Below are positions 1 through 8,771 of a stretch of 64,000 nt of DNA, piece by piece. Source of the DNA: Emticicia sp. C21 (GTDB taxonomy: Bacteria > Bacteroidota > Bacteroidia > Cytophagales > Spirosomataceae); contig NZ_QVMT01000005.1 of assembly GCF_003418935.1 (NCBI RefSeq), positions 372,279 to 436,278 of the forward strand, in the 5' to 3' direction. The notes under the pieces are model-generated. The model was not told the DNA's origin and did no database searches. It was given only the letters and a program-made list of their open reading frames with translations. The stretch's first letter is position 1. The number at the start of each line of letters is the position of its first letter. Both the position numbers and the translations under genes were made by a program.

Positions 1-373
1 ACGGGTTCAATTCACAGGCACGTTGCATAGCAGCGGCTCTTTGCGCAACTAATCTCAAACCATCTTCAAATGACAATGCTCCTGCAGCTACCAAGGCAGA
101 AAACTCACCTAATGAGTGTCCGGCTACCATATCGGGTTTAAAATCAGGAAGATTTAAGGCTAGTATAACCGAGTGAAGAAAGACAGCTGGTTGTGTAACA
201 TTGGTTTGTTTCAGGTCTTCGTCTGAGCCCTCAAACATAATTTTGGTGATGTCAAAACCGAGTATTTCGTTGGCTTTATCGAAAAGCGCTTTGGCCTGGG
301 GAAAATTTTCGTACAAGTCTTTGCCCATTCCACTGAATTGAGCCCCTTGTCCCGGAAAAACGTAAGCTGTCAT
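1..373 (-). CDS. fabD: Malonyl CoA-ACP transacylase, N-terminal part (gene runs off the left edge)
   Basis: The visible 124 codons are the N-terminal part of FabD, the cytosolic enzyme that moves malonyl from CoA to acyl carrier protein for fatty acid synthesis. The start MTAYVFPGQGAQ carries the GQGAQ motif, and GHSLGE at residues 85-90 carries the nucleophilic Ser87. The reading frame is open from the ATG at 371-373 to the window edge, so the C-terminal half is missing only because of the window. The next gene upstream (SPOR lipoprotein, same strand) ends 29 bp before it, so the two may be co-transcribed. Confidence 0.95.
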   Translation of the reverse strand, partial: MTAYVFPGQGAQFSGMGKDLYENFPQAKALFDKANEILGFDITKIMFEGSDEDLKQTNVTQPAVFLHSVILALNLPDFKPDMVAGHSLGEFSALVAAGALSFEDGLRLVAQRAAAMQRACELNP

Positions 374-402
374 AAGTAAGATTTTGTATTGTCTGTTGGT
401 TG

Positions 403-948
403 TTATTTTGCTTGCATGCTTTTACGAATATCAATTCGCTCAGGCACAATCATAGCCATAGAATAGCGTTGACGAATGGCATTGTAGAATCTTTCAGCGT
501 CCATGCGGCTTGTGAAATCTCCTGCTTTAAGTCTGTAAGTAGGCTGACTGAATGTAAGATAGGTATTCAAATCAGGGAAATTCTGATAGATATAGGATTT
601 GGCTTCATCTACTTCACGGCGTTCGTTCCCTACATATACCTGTATTCTATATCCGGCTGAATAACGGATATTTTTGTTATGCACCGACATTGAGTCCAGG
701 GCTTTGTCAACCTGTTTGTTGACATTCATAGGAATCTCGTCTTTAACGGCATTATATACGTTGTCTCTGTTGATTTTGCCGTCTTTGCTATCAATATCAG
801 GTTTTTTATCGTATGATAGGCGAACGGCTGATAAATCTTCTTCATATTCACCAACTATGCCGCCTTTAGTAGGTGTGGCAGCTCTTTTACAAGAATAAAA
901 AACTCCCGTCAGAAAAAGACAAAATACTACTTTGGTGAGAATCTTCAT
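403..948 (-). CDS. SPOR-domain lipoprotein
   Basis: A 181-residue lipoprotein. The N-terminal signal peptide ends in a lipobox-like FYSC, with Cys20 as the predicted lipidated residue. Residues about 95-175 resemble a SPOR domain, with alternating strands such as YRIQVYVGNERREVDEAKSY and YRLKAGDFTSRMDAERF. SPOR domains bind denuded peptidoglycan glycan strands at division sites, so a role at the envelope or septum is likely, but the partner is unknown. It lies 29 bp upstream of fabD on the same strand. Confidence 0.75.
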   Translation of the reverse strand: MKILTKVVFCLFLTGVFYSCKRAATPTKGGIVGEYEEDLSAVRLSYDKKPDIDSKDGKINRDNVYNAVKDEIPMNVNKQVDKALDSMSVHNKNIRYSAGYRIQVYVGNERREVDEAKSYIYQNFPDLNTYLTFSQPTYRLKAGDFTSRMDAERFYNAIRQRYSMAMIVPERIDIRKSMQAK

Positions 949-1100
949 AGGTTTTTGTTTTTAAATGGGGTTTCTGTTAACAATAATTCGTCAAAATTAT
1001 AAAATATTCTTTTTACAGGATATAACACTTTTAAACTTATTTCTGTTTTGCTAAAAACGATCTGAGCTGACTTATATTTCAAGCGATAAATAGAAGTATA

Positions 1101-1134
1101 AAAAAATGCCCCGTTGTGCGGCGGGGCATTTTTC
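1101..1134 (-). terminator. Rho-independent terminator after the GapN-type gene
   Basis: A near-perfect hairpin: AAAATGCCCCG pairs with CGGGGCATTTT around an 8-nt loop, with A/T tracts on both sides so it could act on either strand. It starts 1 bp beyond the stop codon of the leftward dehydrogenase gene. Confidence 0.85.
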
Positions 1135-2763
1135 TTAGAAAATATATTTCGTGGAAAGAAAATGTGAACTATGGTCTTCTACAATTTCATTGAAAATCTT
1201 TTTATTTTCTACCGTTTCTTTAGTTGCGACAACTGTTCTGATAGAGAAAGCTCTCAGGGCATCTTCTACCGAAAGTGTGCCCTCTGCCGAGTCTTTTCTT
1301 CCGGTGAAAGGGAAGGTATCCGGCCCTCTCTGGCATTGGGCATTTATATTAACTCGACTTACCTGATTTACTAATGGGTCAATCAGATTAGCAATCTGGT
1401 CTGGGTTAGTACCGAAAATACTTACTTGTTGTCCGTGTGAAGAATCAATCAGGTACTGAATAGGTTCTTCTACATCGTCAAACGGTACTACCGGAATCAA
1501 GGGACCGAATTGTTCTTCTATATATACTTTCATTTTATCATTGACCGGATATAAAACAGCCGGGTAGAAGAAAGAGTTAACTACTGTTCCGCCACCTTCA
1601 TTGATAACCTCTGCACCATTGGCTTTAGCATCTTCAATACACTCGGTTAAGTAGGCAGGTTTGTTAGGCTCTGGTAGTGGAGTAAGGTTTACACCTGCTT
1701 CCCAAGGCATACCGAATTTCAGTTTTTCCAGTTCTTCGGTAAATCTGTTGAGGAATTTCTTTGCAATTGAACGGTGAACCCAGATGATTTTGATGGCTGT
1801 ACAACGCTGACCATTGAATGATAATGAGCCTAATATACATTCTTTGACTGCGAGTTCTACATCGGCATTTTTCAATACAATCCCTGCATTTTTGGCATCC
1901 AGACCTAATACGGCTCTCAAACGATTCACTTTAGGGTGCATTTTCTTCAAATCGTTGGCTACTTTGCTAGAGCCAATCAGGGTCAGAATATTGATTTTAC
2001 CACTTTGCATAATAGGCGGAATTACATTTGCTCCACGACCGTAAATGGTATTTACTACGCCTTTAGGGAAACACTCTTTAAATGCCTGTAACATTGGGTA
2101 ATGCAAAAGCGTACCATGTTTAGGTGGTTTAAAAAGAATCGTATTACCCATCAGAATAGCCGGAATAAGGGTCGTATAAGTTTCGTTCAACGGGTAGTTA
2201 AACGGCCCCATACAAAGCACCACACCAAATGGTGAGCGGCGAATTTGCCCGATAATGCCCTGCTCTATTTTAAATCTTGAAGAAGCACGGTCTATATCTT
2301 TCAGGCAATCGATTGTATCGACTATATATTCAACAGTACGGTCAAATTCTTTAATTGAATCAGCCAGAGATTTGCCAATCTCAAACATCAATAGATTGAC
2401 AATATCTGTTTTCTTTTCCAACATTTTCTTTACGAAGTTTTCCATACAGCCTATACGCTCGCTTACGCTCATGGTTGGCCATTCGCCACGGCCACTGTCA
2501 AAGGCTTTAACAGCAGCATCTAGGGCTTCCATCGCCTCGGCTGTATCTGTAATCGGGAAACTACCGATATATTTACTTTCAAACTTACCATCTGTTCCTT
2601 TCACATATACAGGTGAGTAAACATCTTGTGTTTTTCCTGTCCATTGGCGCATTTCGCCACCAACAAGATATTCTTTCTGGTGAACTGGCTGAATCTGATA
2701 AGCTTCCGGAATCTGGTCGGCGGTAGGAAAAATAGCCGTGATTTTCTCTTGCAGGTTATTCAT
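1135..2763 (-). CDS. gapN: NADP-dependent glyceraldehyde-3-phosphate dehydrogenase (GapN-type aldehyde dehydrogenase)
   Basis: A 542-residue aldehyde dehydrogenase superfamily member of the non-phosphorylating GapN type, which oxidises glyceraldehyde-3-phosphate to 3-phosphoglycerate and yields NADPH. Visible landmarks are the Rossmann segment LTLIGSSKVANDL, the LGLDAKNAGIVL segment that contributes the general-base region, and the nucleophile Cys in FNGQRCTAIKI. Length fits this family, which is slightly longer than typical aldehyde dehydrogenases. It stands alone, with a strong terminator directly after it. Substrate assignment rests on overall resemblance, so another aldehyde substrate is possible. 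Confidence 0.85.
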   Translation of the reverse strand: MNNLQEKITAIFPTADQIPEAYQIQPVHQKEYLVGGEMRQWTGKTQDVYSPVYVKGTDGKFESKYIGSFPITDTAEAMEALDAAVKAFDSGRGEWPTMSVSERIGCMENFVKKMLEKKTDIVNLLMFEIGKSLADSIKEFDRTVEYIVDTIDCLKDIDRASSRFKIEQGIIGQIRRSPFGVVLCMGPFNYPLNETYTTLIPAILMGNTILFKPPKHGTLLHYPMLQAFKECFPKGVVNTIYGRGANVIPPIMQSGKINILTLIGSSKVANDLKKMHPKVNRLRAVLGLDAKNAGIVLKNADVELAVKECILGSLSFNGQRCTAIKIIWVHRSIAKKFLNRFTEELEKLKFGMPWEAGVNLTPLPEPNKPAYLTECIEDAKANGAEVINEGGGTVVNSFFYPAVLYPVNDKMKVYIEEQFGPLIPVVPFDDVEEPIQYLIDSSHGQQVSIFGTNPDQIANLIDPLVNQVSRVNINAQCQRGPDTFPFTGRKDSAEGTLSVEDALRAFSIRTVVATKETVENKKIFNEIVEDHSSHFLSTKYIF

Positions 2764-3062
2764 GTTTTTTCTTTGGCTTGCGAGTAATTTAAATAATAGA
2801 ATCTGATGGCAGCAAACTCATCTTCAGTCAGAAAAACACTATTTAAACATACTCTGGTGAAGTTTTGTTGTAAAACTGCGACGAAATTACAGCCCCTGAT
2901 AAGAAAACCAAAGAGAATTTTATATTTGTGAAATATTGGGCAAAATACTACTAGTCTATGTTAATCCAATACTAATATGCCTGAATACTTGGAGATAAAC
3001 GTATTTCTTCTGAATTTTGAGGTTAATACAATTTTTTTTAATACCTAAACAGACATAAAACA
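2764..3062. other. Divergent intergenic region, no gene seen
   Basis: This 299-bp AT-rich spacer separates the leftward dehydrogenase from the rightward acyltransferase and must hold both promoters. TATATTTG occurs near 2922 on the + strand, but I find no good -33 partner for it. Both strands carry frequent stop codons, and I see no RNA gene. Confidence 0.5.
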
Positions 3063-3896
3063 TTGTTTTACGATTTTCTGAGAATCTTTTCTCCATTTCT
3101 TTTAAAGTTCTTTATCAAACGTATCGAATGGACTGGTTTAGAAAATATACCAAGAAAGGGAGCGGTAATGTTGGCTTCCAACCACTTCAATTCATTCTTC
3201 GATGCAGTAGTACTTTGCGGACATTACGACCGCAGAATCTGGTCTCTGGCACGCGGTGATGTATTCAAGAAGCCTTTGGCAAAAAAAATACTCAATAGCC
3301 TTTATATGATGCCTATGTACCGATTATCAGAAGGCAAAGAATATCTGGGCGATAATGATGATACTTTCAAGAAATGTATCGAGTTGTTCAGACAAGGTGA
3401 AATTGTATTGATATTTTCGGAGGGGTTATGTACTAATCAGACAAAGTTATTACCTCTTAAAAAAGGTACAGGTAGACTGGCGCAAAAGGCATGGGGTGAT
3501 GGAATGGACGTGACCGTAGTGCCTGTAGGGATTACCTATAATAACTATAATAAATTCGGGAAGGTAGTTAAAGTAAATATCGGTGAGCCTTTGCACAAAG
3601 AAGAATTGCCGGAGGATGCTACAGAGGGAATATTCCTGAAAGAGTTTAACCGTATACTAAGCGAGAAGTTAACAAAGTTGATTGAAGTACCTTTGCCAAA
3701 AGCAAGTTTCTGGAAAAATCCATTTTACTATATCGGTCGTGTTGTGAATTTTCCGGTTAATTTCCTGGCTGAATCGGTTTCAAGAAAGGTTACCCGCGGC
3801 TCGGTTTTCTTTGATTCTATTACGGGTGGAATAGTAATGTTTGTTTTACCAGTTTACTGGATTTTAGTCGCATTAATCCTTTATTTTGTGCTATAA
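3063..3896 (+). CDS. 1-acyl-sn-glycerol-3-phosphate acyltransferase-like protein (PlsC family)
   Basis: A 277-residue membrane-associated acyltransferase of the PlsC family, which transfers an acyl chain to lysophosphatidic acid or a related acceptor. The catalytic motif is SNHFNSFFD, in which five rather than four residues separate His and Asp, a spacing I recall from other Bacteroidota members. FSEGLCTN replaces the usual FPEGT block. The C-terminus ends in a hydrophobic helix of about 25 residues (IVMFVLPVYWILVALILYFV). The start is TTG at 3063; the same frame is closed by a stop 24 bp upstream and has no ATG between. It stands alone upstream of the exonuclease gene. Confidence 0.8.
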   Translation: MFYDFLRIFSPFLLKFFIKRIEWTGLENIPRKGAVMLASNHFNSFFDAVVLCGHYDRRIWSLARGDVFKKPLAKKILNSLYMMPMYRLSEGKEYLGDNDDTFKKCIELFRQGEIVLIFSEGLCTNQTKLLPLKKGTGRLAQKAWGDGMDVTVVPVGITYNNYNKFGKVVKVNIGEPLHKEELPEDATEGIFLKEFNRILSEKLTKLIEVPLPKASFWKNPFYYIGRVVNFPVNFLAESVSRKVTRGSVFFDSITGGIVMFVLPVYWILVALILYFVL

Positions 3897-3978
3897 ATTG
3901 TGTAAATTTGTTAGAAAATGATTAAATAAATCGTTATTATATTTTGTCAGTTTTTTAATAAAAATACACACAATTATA

Positions 3979-4713
3979 ATGGTAGAAAATACAGCAAAGT
4001 TTCTCAGAAATATTCTTTTTATAGATATTGAGACAGTATCGCAGGAGGCGCATTTAGATGCATTAGATAGTAGATTAAAACAATTGTGGCTTAAAAAGGC
4101 AAGCTATTTTCAGAATGTTGAGAACCTATCGAATGAAGAGATTTACTTGAAACGTTCGTCTATCTACGCAGAATTTGGCAAAATCATTTGTATCGGTATT
4201 GGCGGCATTTTTTCAGACGATAATGATGAACTGGCACTACGCGTAAAGATGATTCGGGGAGAAACAGAAATGGAGATTTTAAAGGAGTTCAAGAATATTC
4301 TGGAAAAACATAAGGCAGGGGCAAGCCTGATGTTATGTGCCCACAACGGAAAAGAATTTGACTTCCCTTATATCTGTCGCCGCATGTTGGTGAACGAAAT
4401 TACCCTGCCAAGGGTTTTACAGGTATCAGGCAAAAAGCCTTGGGAAATCAACCATATTGATACCCTTGACCTCTGGAAGTTTGGCGATTACAAGAACTAT
4501 ACCTCCTTAGATTTACTGGCAGCGATATTTGATATTCCGGGTGGTGAAACTGAAGTAAGTGGCGAGTTGATCAATGATATCTATTATAAAGAAAAAGACA
4601 AAGCCAAAATTGAACAGTATTGCGCTGAATACATTGTAGTTTTGACCCAGCTATATATGAAAATGAATAATTGGTCGTTAATCAATGAAAATAACATAGA
4701 AGTAATTTTATAG
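3979..4713 (+). CDS. PolB-like 3'-5' exonuclease family protein with altered third catalytic motif
   Basis: A 244-residue protein with the fold of DEDD exonucleases (predicted 3'-5' exonuclease related to the PolB proofreading domain). Exo I is visible as LFIDIETVS (Asp and Glu), and Exo II as AHNGKEFDFPYICRR. Exo III in relatives reads YCxxD, but here it reads YCAEY, so the last metal-binding Asp is Tyr. Activity may therefore be weak or lost. It is followed 17 bp later by the DsbD-alpha protein, probably on the same transcript. Confidence 0.8.
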   Translation: MVENTAKFLRNILFIDIETVSQEAHLDALDSRLKQLWLKKASYFQNVENLSNEEIYLKRSSIYAEFGKIICIGIGGIFSDDNDELALRVKMIRGETEMEILKEFKNILEKHKAGASLMLCAHNGKEFDFPYICRRMLVNEITLPRVLQVSGKKPWEINHIDTLDLWKFGDYKNYTSLDLLAAIFDIPGGETEVSGELINDIYYKEKDKAKIEQYCAEYIVVLTQLYMKMNNWSLINENNIEVIL

Positions 4714-4730
4714 TATCAATTTTTAAACGC

Positions 4731-5192
4731 ATGAAAAAAGTCCTTTTTATATTGTTATTTGCCTCTTCATTGGCAGCTTCGGCTCAGATTTTGAAACCAG
4801 CCAAGTGGACGTTTGCCCCATCAAAAACCTCAGCTAAAGTAGGTGAGACCATTGATCTGGTTTTCACGGCCAAGATTGATGATAACTGGTATATGTATTC
4901 TTCTGAACTGAAAGTAGATGGCCCATTACCGACATCAGCTAATTTTACTAAAAATGACACTTATGCTTTGGTAGGTAAACTGATACCGGTAAAACCGAAA
5001 GAAAAGTTTGATGATATATGGGGTGGCAAAGTGCAATACTTCGAGCATGAAGCCAAATTCATCCAGAAAGTAAAGATAACCAAAGCCAATCCGGTAATTG
5101 AGGGTAAAATTGAGTGCCAGACTTGTACAAATAAAGATGGCAAATGTGTACCTAATAAAGATAAATTCAAGTTTGATGTGAAGACGATTTAA
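4731..5192 (+). CDS. Secreted stand-alone DsbD N-terminal (alpha) domain protein
   Basis: 153 residues with a signal peptide ending SLAASAQ. The rest matches the periplasmic N-terminal immunoglobulin-like domain of DsbD: a WYMYSSEL segment and the C-terminal CQTCTNKDGKCVPN cluster, which in DsbD carries the redox pair. The membrane and thioredoxin domains of DsbD are absent, so it is a small exported protein. It probably shuttles or senses thiols in the periplasm, but its partner is not evident here. A bidirectional terminator follows directly. Confidence 0.75.
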   Translation: MKKVLFILLFASSLAASAQILKPAKWTFAPSKTSAKVGETIDLVFTAKIDDNWYMYSSELKVDGPLPTSANFTKNDTYALVGKLIPVKPKEKFDDIWGGKVQYFEHEAKFIQKVKITKANPVIEGKIECQTCTNKDGKCVPNKDKFKFDVKTI

Positions 5193-5205
5193 TAGCATAA
5201 TGCAT

Positions 5206-5249
5206 ATAATGAAAAAGGCGTTTGAGTTCTCAAACGCCTTTTTCATTAT
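5206..5249. terminator. Bidirectional terminator between convergent genes
   Basis: A long perfect stem (ATAATGAAAAAGGCGTTTGAG paired with its complement around a TT loop) has A and T tracts on its outer sides. It sits between the rightward DsbD-alpha gene and the leftward nagB gene, 10 bp from the nagB stop codon, and fits termination in both directions. Confidence 0.9.
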
Positions 5250-5259
5250 AATCAGTTTC

Positions 5260-7182
5260 TTAAAATTTCCACCTCACAAAAGCTTCCATTGCCTCGTATT
5301 CTGCCAAACCTAGTTTATTGTAAAGGCTGGCTGTGGCTCTGTTACGCTCTTCAGCACGTTGCCAGAACTCGCGCGCATCAGTACCCTGGAATACCACACC
5401 ATCTTTTTGTGACTGGTGTTTGAAGATACCCATACGTTTTTGTAGTACCTGGTCTGGCGACATAGGTACTGCCATTTCGATTTCGTGGATATCCCACTCT
5501 GCCCAGGCACCGCGGTATAGCCATACCCAACAATCTTTCATGAAGTTTTTATGTTTCAAACCTTCAATAGCAGCAAAAATAGCATCTAAACAAACTTTAT
5601 GCGTGCCATGTGGATCGGCTAAGTCTCCTGCAGCATATACCTGATGTGGTTTTACTTCTTCTATCAGATCAGCTACTACTTTAATATCTTCTGCACTCAG
5701 TGGTTTTTTCTCAATACGACCTGTTTCATAGAAAGGCATATCCATAAAGTGTACATTTTCATCAGGAATACCTACAAAACGACAGGTAGCTTTGGCCTCA
5801 CCTCTACGTATCAAGCCTTTTACATATCTTACCGCAGCTGTATCTACATCGCTATCTTTCTTGTTTTTCAAGAACTCTTTTGCTTCGCTAAATAAGGCTT
5901 GGGTCTCCTTATTTTCAATGCCGAATTTATGATTAAAGTCAACCACAAAGTCAATGAAGCGGATGGCCTCGTCGTCAGCTACAGCAATATTCCCCGAAGT
6001 CTGATAACCGATGTGTACATCATGCCCCTGGTCTACCAGACGCTGGAATGTGCCACCCATTGAGATAATGTCATCATCTGGGTGAGGGCTGAAGATAATC
6101 ACACGTTTTTTAGCAGGCAAAGCTCTTTCCGGGCGATTGGTGTCATCTGCGTTAGGCTTACCGCCCGGCCAGCCCGTAATGGTATGTTGTAGTTGATTAA
6201 ATACATCAATATTGATTTCGTAGGCTTGTCCGTGTTGGGCTAATAAATCACTCAAACCATTATCGTTATAATCTTTGTTGGTCAATTTTAATACCGGAAT
6301 ACCCAACGAAAGCGAAAGCGTAGTAACGGCCTTTTTCACCATTTTGCTCGTCCACTCTACGTCTTCAACCATCCAAGGGGTTTTCATACGGGTTAACTCT
6401 GATGCCGCTCTTTCGTCAATCACAAACAAAGAGTTTGGATGTGTTTGGAGATAAGAAGCAGGCACCGATTCTGTTACTCTTCCTTCAACCGCTTCGGCAA
6501 TTACGGGTGCTTTTCTTTCACCCCATGCCAGTAGTACTACTCTTTTAGCATTCAGAATTTTAGATACTCCAAGTGTAATAGCCTTTTTAGGAACTTTTAC
6601 CAGGCTACCGCCAAAATCTGAGGCTGCAGCTACACGGGTTGAGTGGTCTAGCATCATCAGACGAGTTCTTGAATTAATCAATGAACCCGGCTCGTTGAAA
6701 CCAATATGACCATTGGCACCAATACCTAATAACTGAAAATCCAGCCCGCCCATCGCATCTATTTTTCTCTCATATTCATCACTAAAATCTTTTACCTTAC
6801 TAGCCGGAACAGTGCCATCAGGAATGAAGTAATTTTCTTTCGGAATATCAACCTTATCAAAAAGTTGTTCTTTCATGAAACGAACATAGCTTTGCAAAGA
6901 GTCAGGCTCCATGGGAAAGTATTCGTCAAGGTTGAAAGAAACTACGTTTTTAAAGCTCAGATTTTCTTCTTTGTGCATACGTACTAATTCGGCATACACT
7001 GATTTAGGAGACGAACCCGTAGCTAAACCCAGCACACATTGTTTTCCTTGTTTTTGTTTTTCGCGGATCAAATCGGCAATCTCTTGCGCAACGGCTTTCG
7101 ATGCTTCTTTTGAATCTTTAAAAATCTTGGTGGGAATCTTCTCGTAAGCAATAGGTTCATTTGTGATAATCTGCTGTTCCAT
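5260..7182 (-). CDS. nagB: Glucosamine-6-phosphate deaminase fused to a PIG-L/LmbE deacetylase-like domain
   Basis: A 640-residue cytosolic fusion. Residues about 15-275 form a NagB domain that converts glucosamine-6-phosphate to fructose-6-phosphate and ammonia, with FNLDEYFPM, the GIGANGHIGFNEPG loop and SRTRLM. Residues about 365-620 form a LmbE/PIG-L fold with a complete metal motif SPHPDDD and a later ADPHGTHKVC histidine. Ordinary NagB is about 260 residues; this long form is common in Bacteroidota. The second domain could act on N-acetyl sugars, feeding the first, but that is inference. The following leftward gene is separated by a shared terminator, and a second PIG-L gene lies upstream. 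Confidence 0.9.
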   Translation of the reverse strand: MEQQIITNEPIAYEKIPTKIFKDSKEASKAVAQEIADLIREKQKQGKQCVLGLATGSSPKSVYAELVRMHKEENLSFKNVVSFNLDEYFPMEPDSLQSYVRFMKEQLFDKVDIPKENYFIPDGTVPASKVKDFSDEYERKIDAMGGLDFQLLGIGANGHIGFNEPGSLINSRTRLMMLDHSTRVAAASDFGGSLVKVPKKAITLGVSKILNAKRVVLLAWGERKAPVIAEAVEGRVTESVPASYLQTHPNSLFVIDERAASELTRMKTPWMVEDVEWTSKMVKKAVTTLSLSLGIPVLKLTNKDYNDNGLSDLLAQHGQAYEINIDVFNQLQHTITGWPGGKPNADDTNRPERALPAKKRVIIFSPHPDDDIISMGGTFQRLVDQGHDVHIGYQTSGNIAVADDEAIRFIDFVVDFNHKFGIENKETQALFSEAKEFLKNKKDSDVDTAAVRYVKGLIRRGEAKATCRFVGIPDENVHFMDMPFYETGRIEKKPLSAEDIKVVADLIEEVKPHQVYAAGDLADPHGTHKVCLDAIFAAIEGLKHKNFMKDCWVWLYRGAWAEWDIHEIEMAVPMSPDQVLQKRMGIFKHQSQKDGVVFQGTDAREFWQRAEERNRATASLYNKLGLAEYEAMEAFVRWKF

Positions 7183-7229
7183 TATAATTGTAGTTTTGTT
7201 TTAGAGGCACTAAACATGGAGAATTTTGG

Positions 7230-7237
7230 CAAATTTA
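7230..7237 (-). promoter_or_regulatory. Possible -7 element of the nagB promoter
   Basis: TAAATTTG on the minus strand matches the Bacteroidota -7 consensus TAnnTTTG about 48 bp upstream of the nagB start codon. The -33 partner is weak. Confidence 0.4.
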
Positions 7238-7344
7238 AGGCTTTTCTCCTTACTAAGGCATTTTTTGTTACTCAAAAAGATTAATTTTTAAAATTTTTTA
7301 AAAATGTAAATCAGACACTTAATTGGTAAACGGTTTACTAAAAC

Positions 7345-8238
7345 CTATTTTGTAGGAAAGCCACTACTTTTCAATTGCTCAAAAAAAGCTCTGGTTTTCT
7401 CCACGTTCTGCGCACCATTTATCTCAAAATACCAGAATGTCTCTAAATCTCCCCGGTGCATGGCGGCATTCATATCTCCGCTTTGTGATTTATGGCAGGC
7501 TTTTACCCAGTCGGCTACTATCATATAGCTATGCTTGTTGTTTTCGCCGAAGCCATATGAGCGGTCGAAGTAAAATACAGGAGCTTTTTCAAGAATTTTA
7601 GTTTCCGGATAATTTTCTAATTCTATGAATTTATAATCAGAATCTTTACCTGCCGATCTGCCACCCAATACGATTGGCTTATTGGCTCCTTTATATCTCT
7701 GAGCTGCTCTTAGTGCCATGATGCTGGCTGTTTTATGGTGCGCATGCTGGCCTGCATCGGGTACCAGGCAGAAAATGAAGTCGTATTTCCCCTGTTCTAA
7801 AATTTTATCCAGTTTTTTTTCAATATAGCCAATATCCCAGCGCTCACCTGATAAGAATGGCTCGGGGTTAATCTGGTAGAAATCATCTATCTGGTCGAAG
7901 AAGTGAAAGTTCCTGATGCCCATTACTTCACCTGAGCAAAGCAGTTCCTTCTTTCTGATTAATGGCAGATAGGTTCTTCCTGTAGCCGAATCGGTCATGT
8001 TCTTGCCATAATAGCTGGATGCCACTAAACCATTATAGCCACCTGAGCCATCGGTCATTAAAGCCACATCGGCAGTACCCTTCATTTCGTGGGTAACCTT
8101 GAAAACAGTTACCGGAAACATCGTTTCGTCGTCGGGATGGGCTGTTATGATTAATATTTTAGGGCCTTGACTATAAGCCTGGAAACAGAAAAGCACAAGC
8201 GAGAGGACAAAGCACAGGGCATGAGTAGCTTTTTTCAT
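7345..8238 (-). CDS. Secreted PIG-L (LmbE-like) deacetylase
   Basis: A 297-residue protein with a cleavable signal peptide (LVLFCFQAYSQG) and a PIG-L/LmbE zinc hydrolase fold. The metal-binding motif TAHPDDETMF stands near residue 33, and a later GQHAHHKTA supplies the third histidine. Such enzymes remove acetyl groups from N-acetylglucosamine-containing substrates. Export suggests a cell-wall or external glycan substrate, unlike the cytosolic domain fused to NagB next door. The downstream space before nagB is AT-rich with no clear terminator. Confidence 0.8.
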   Translation of the reverse strand: MKKATHALCFVLSLVLFCFQAYSQGPKILIITAHPDDETMFPVTVFKVTHEMKGTADVALMTDGSGGYNGLVASSYYGKNMTDSATGRTYLPLIRKKELLCSGEVMGIRNFHFFDQIDDFYQINPEPFLSGERWDIGYIEKKLDKILEQGKYDFIFCLVPDAGQHAHHKTASIMALRAAQRYKGANKPIVLGGRSAGKDSDYKFIELENYPETKILEKAPVFYFDRSYGFGENNKHSYMIVADWVKACHKSQSGDMNAAMHRGDLETFWYFEINGAQNVEKTRAFFEQLKSSGFPTK

Positions 8239-8347
8239 AGGTTAATAAACATAAATCAGGTTAGAAAGATAGCATATAATTGTTTAATCGTATTTGAGCC
8301 AAAATCTACCACACGTATATTCTTCCTGTCCATCCATCAATTCTGAC

Positions 8348-8378
8348 TTTTGCAGTGGGTGGGCATGCACTAATTTTG
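8348..8378 (+). promoter_or_regulatory. Strong Bacteroidota-type promoter for a short transcript
   Basis: TTTTG at 8348-8352 and TAATTTTG at 8371-8378 are separated by 18 bp, matching the TTTG/TAnnTTTG consensus. The expected start is near 8385. The only things downstream before a terminator are a 16-codon frame and about 90 bp of untranslated sequence. Confidence 0.65.
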
Positions 8379-8434
8379 AATCATCAAACACACACAATTA
8401 ACAATCAAGTATAGACAAATATTTTTTAAAAGCC

Positions 8435-8485
8435 ATGAAAACTAATTATAAAAGTTTTCATTATGATAGACGTTCTCTGGTATAA
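8435..8485 (+). CDS. Possible 16-residue leader peptide or small protein
   Basis: An ATG at 8435 opens a 16-codon frame, MKTNYKSFHYDRRSLV, ended by TAA at 8483-8485. It is basic and rich in aromatic residues. It lies about 50 nt into the transcript predicted from the promoter at 8348 and ahead of the terminator at 8564. It could be a translated small protein, the decoy frame of a regulatory RNA, or chance. I do not recognise it. Confidence 0.35.
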   Translation: MKTNYKSFHYDRRSLV

Positions 8486-8563
8486 TACAGCCGAGACTTA
8501 AATTCGGACTATAAGATTAAAAGTAATATTCATTCTCATATTTTGTTTAGGTTAGGGGTTTGG

Positions 8564-8600
8564 AAACCTCCTGTAGCTTTGCCGCAGGAGGTTTTTGGTT
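8564..8600 (+). terminator. Rho-independent terminator
   Basis: AAACCTCCTG (8564-8573) pairs with CAGGAGGTTT (8585-8594) around an 11-nt loop and is followed by TTGGTTTATTTT. No conventional gene precedes it on this strand, which supports a small upstream transcript. Confidence 0.8.
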
Positions 8601-8771
8601 TATTTTCTAAAAATGAAAGTTTGCTTCTTTAACATATTAAGGGAAAAGAGGCTTACAATACAATAGCTAAATATAGAAATCAGTTTGGTAATTTAAGGGC
8701 ATATTTCAAAGATTCACCCGCAAGCGTTGTTATAAGAGAGTAACTAATTTACCCCTTAAATTAACATTTTT

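Larger units (their letters stand above)
8385..8600 (+). ncRNA. Candidate small transcript of about 215 nt
   Basis: A near-consensus promoter and a clear terminator bracket this interval, which holds no ordinary gene. Between them lie only the 16-codon frame and a short inverted pair (CGAGACTTAAATTCGG near 8493). I do not recognise an RNA family. Confidence 0.4.
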
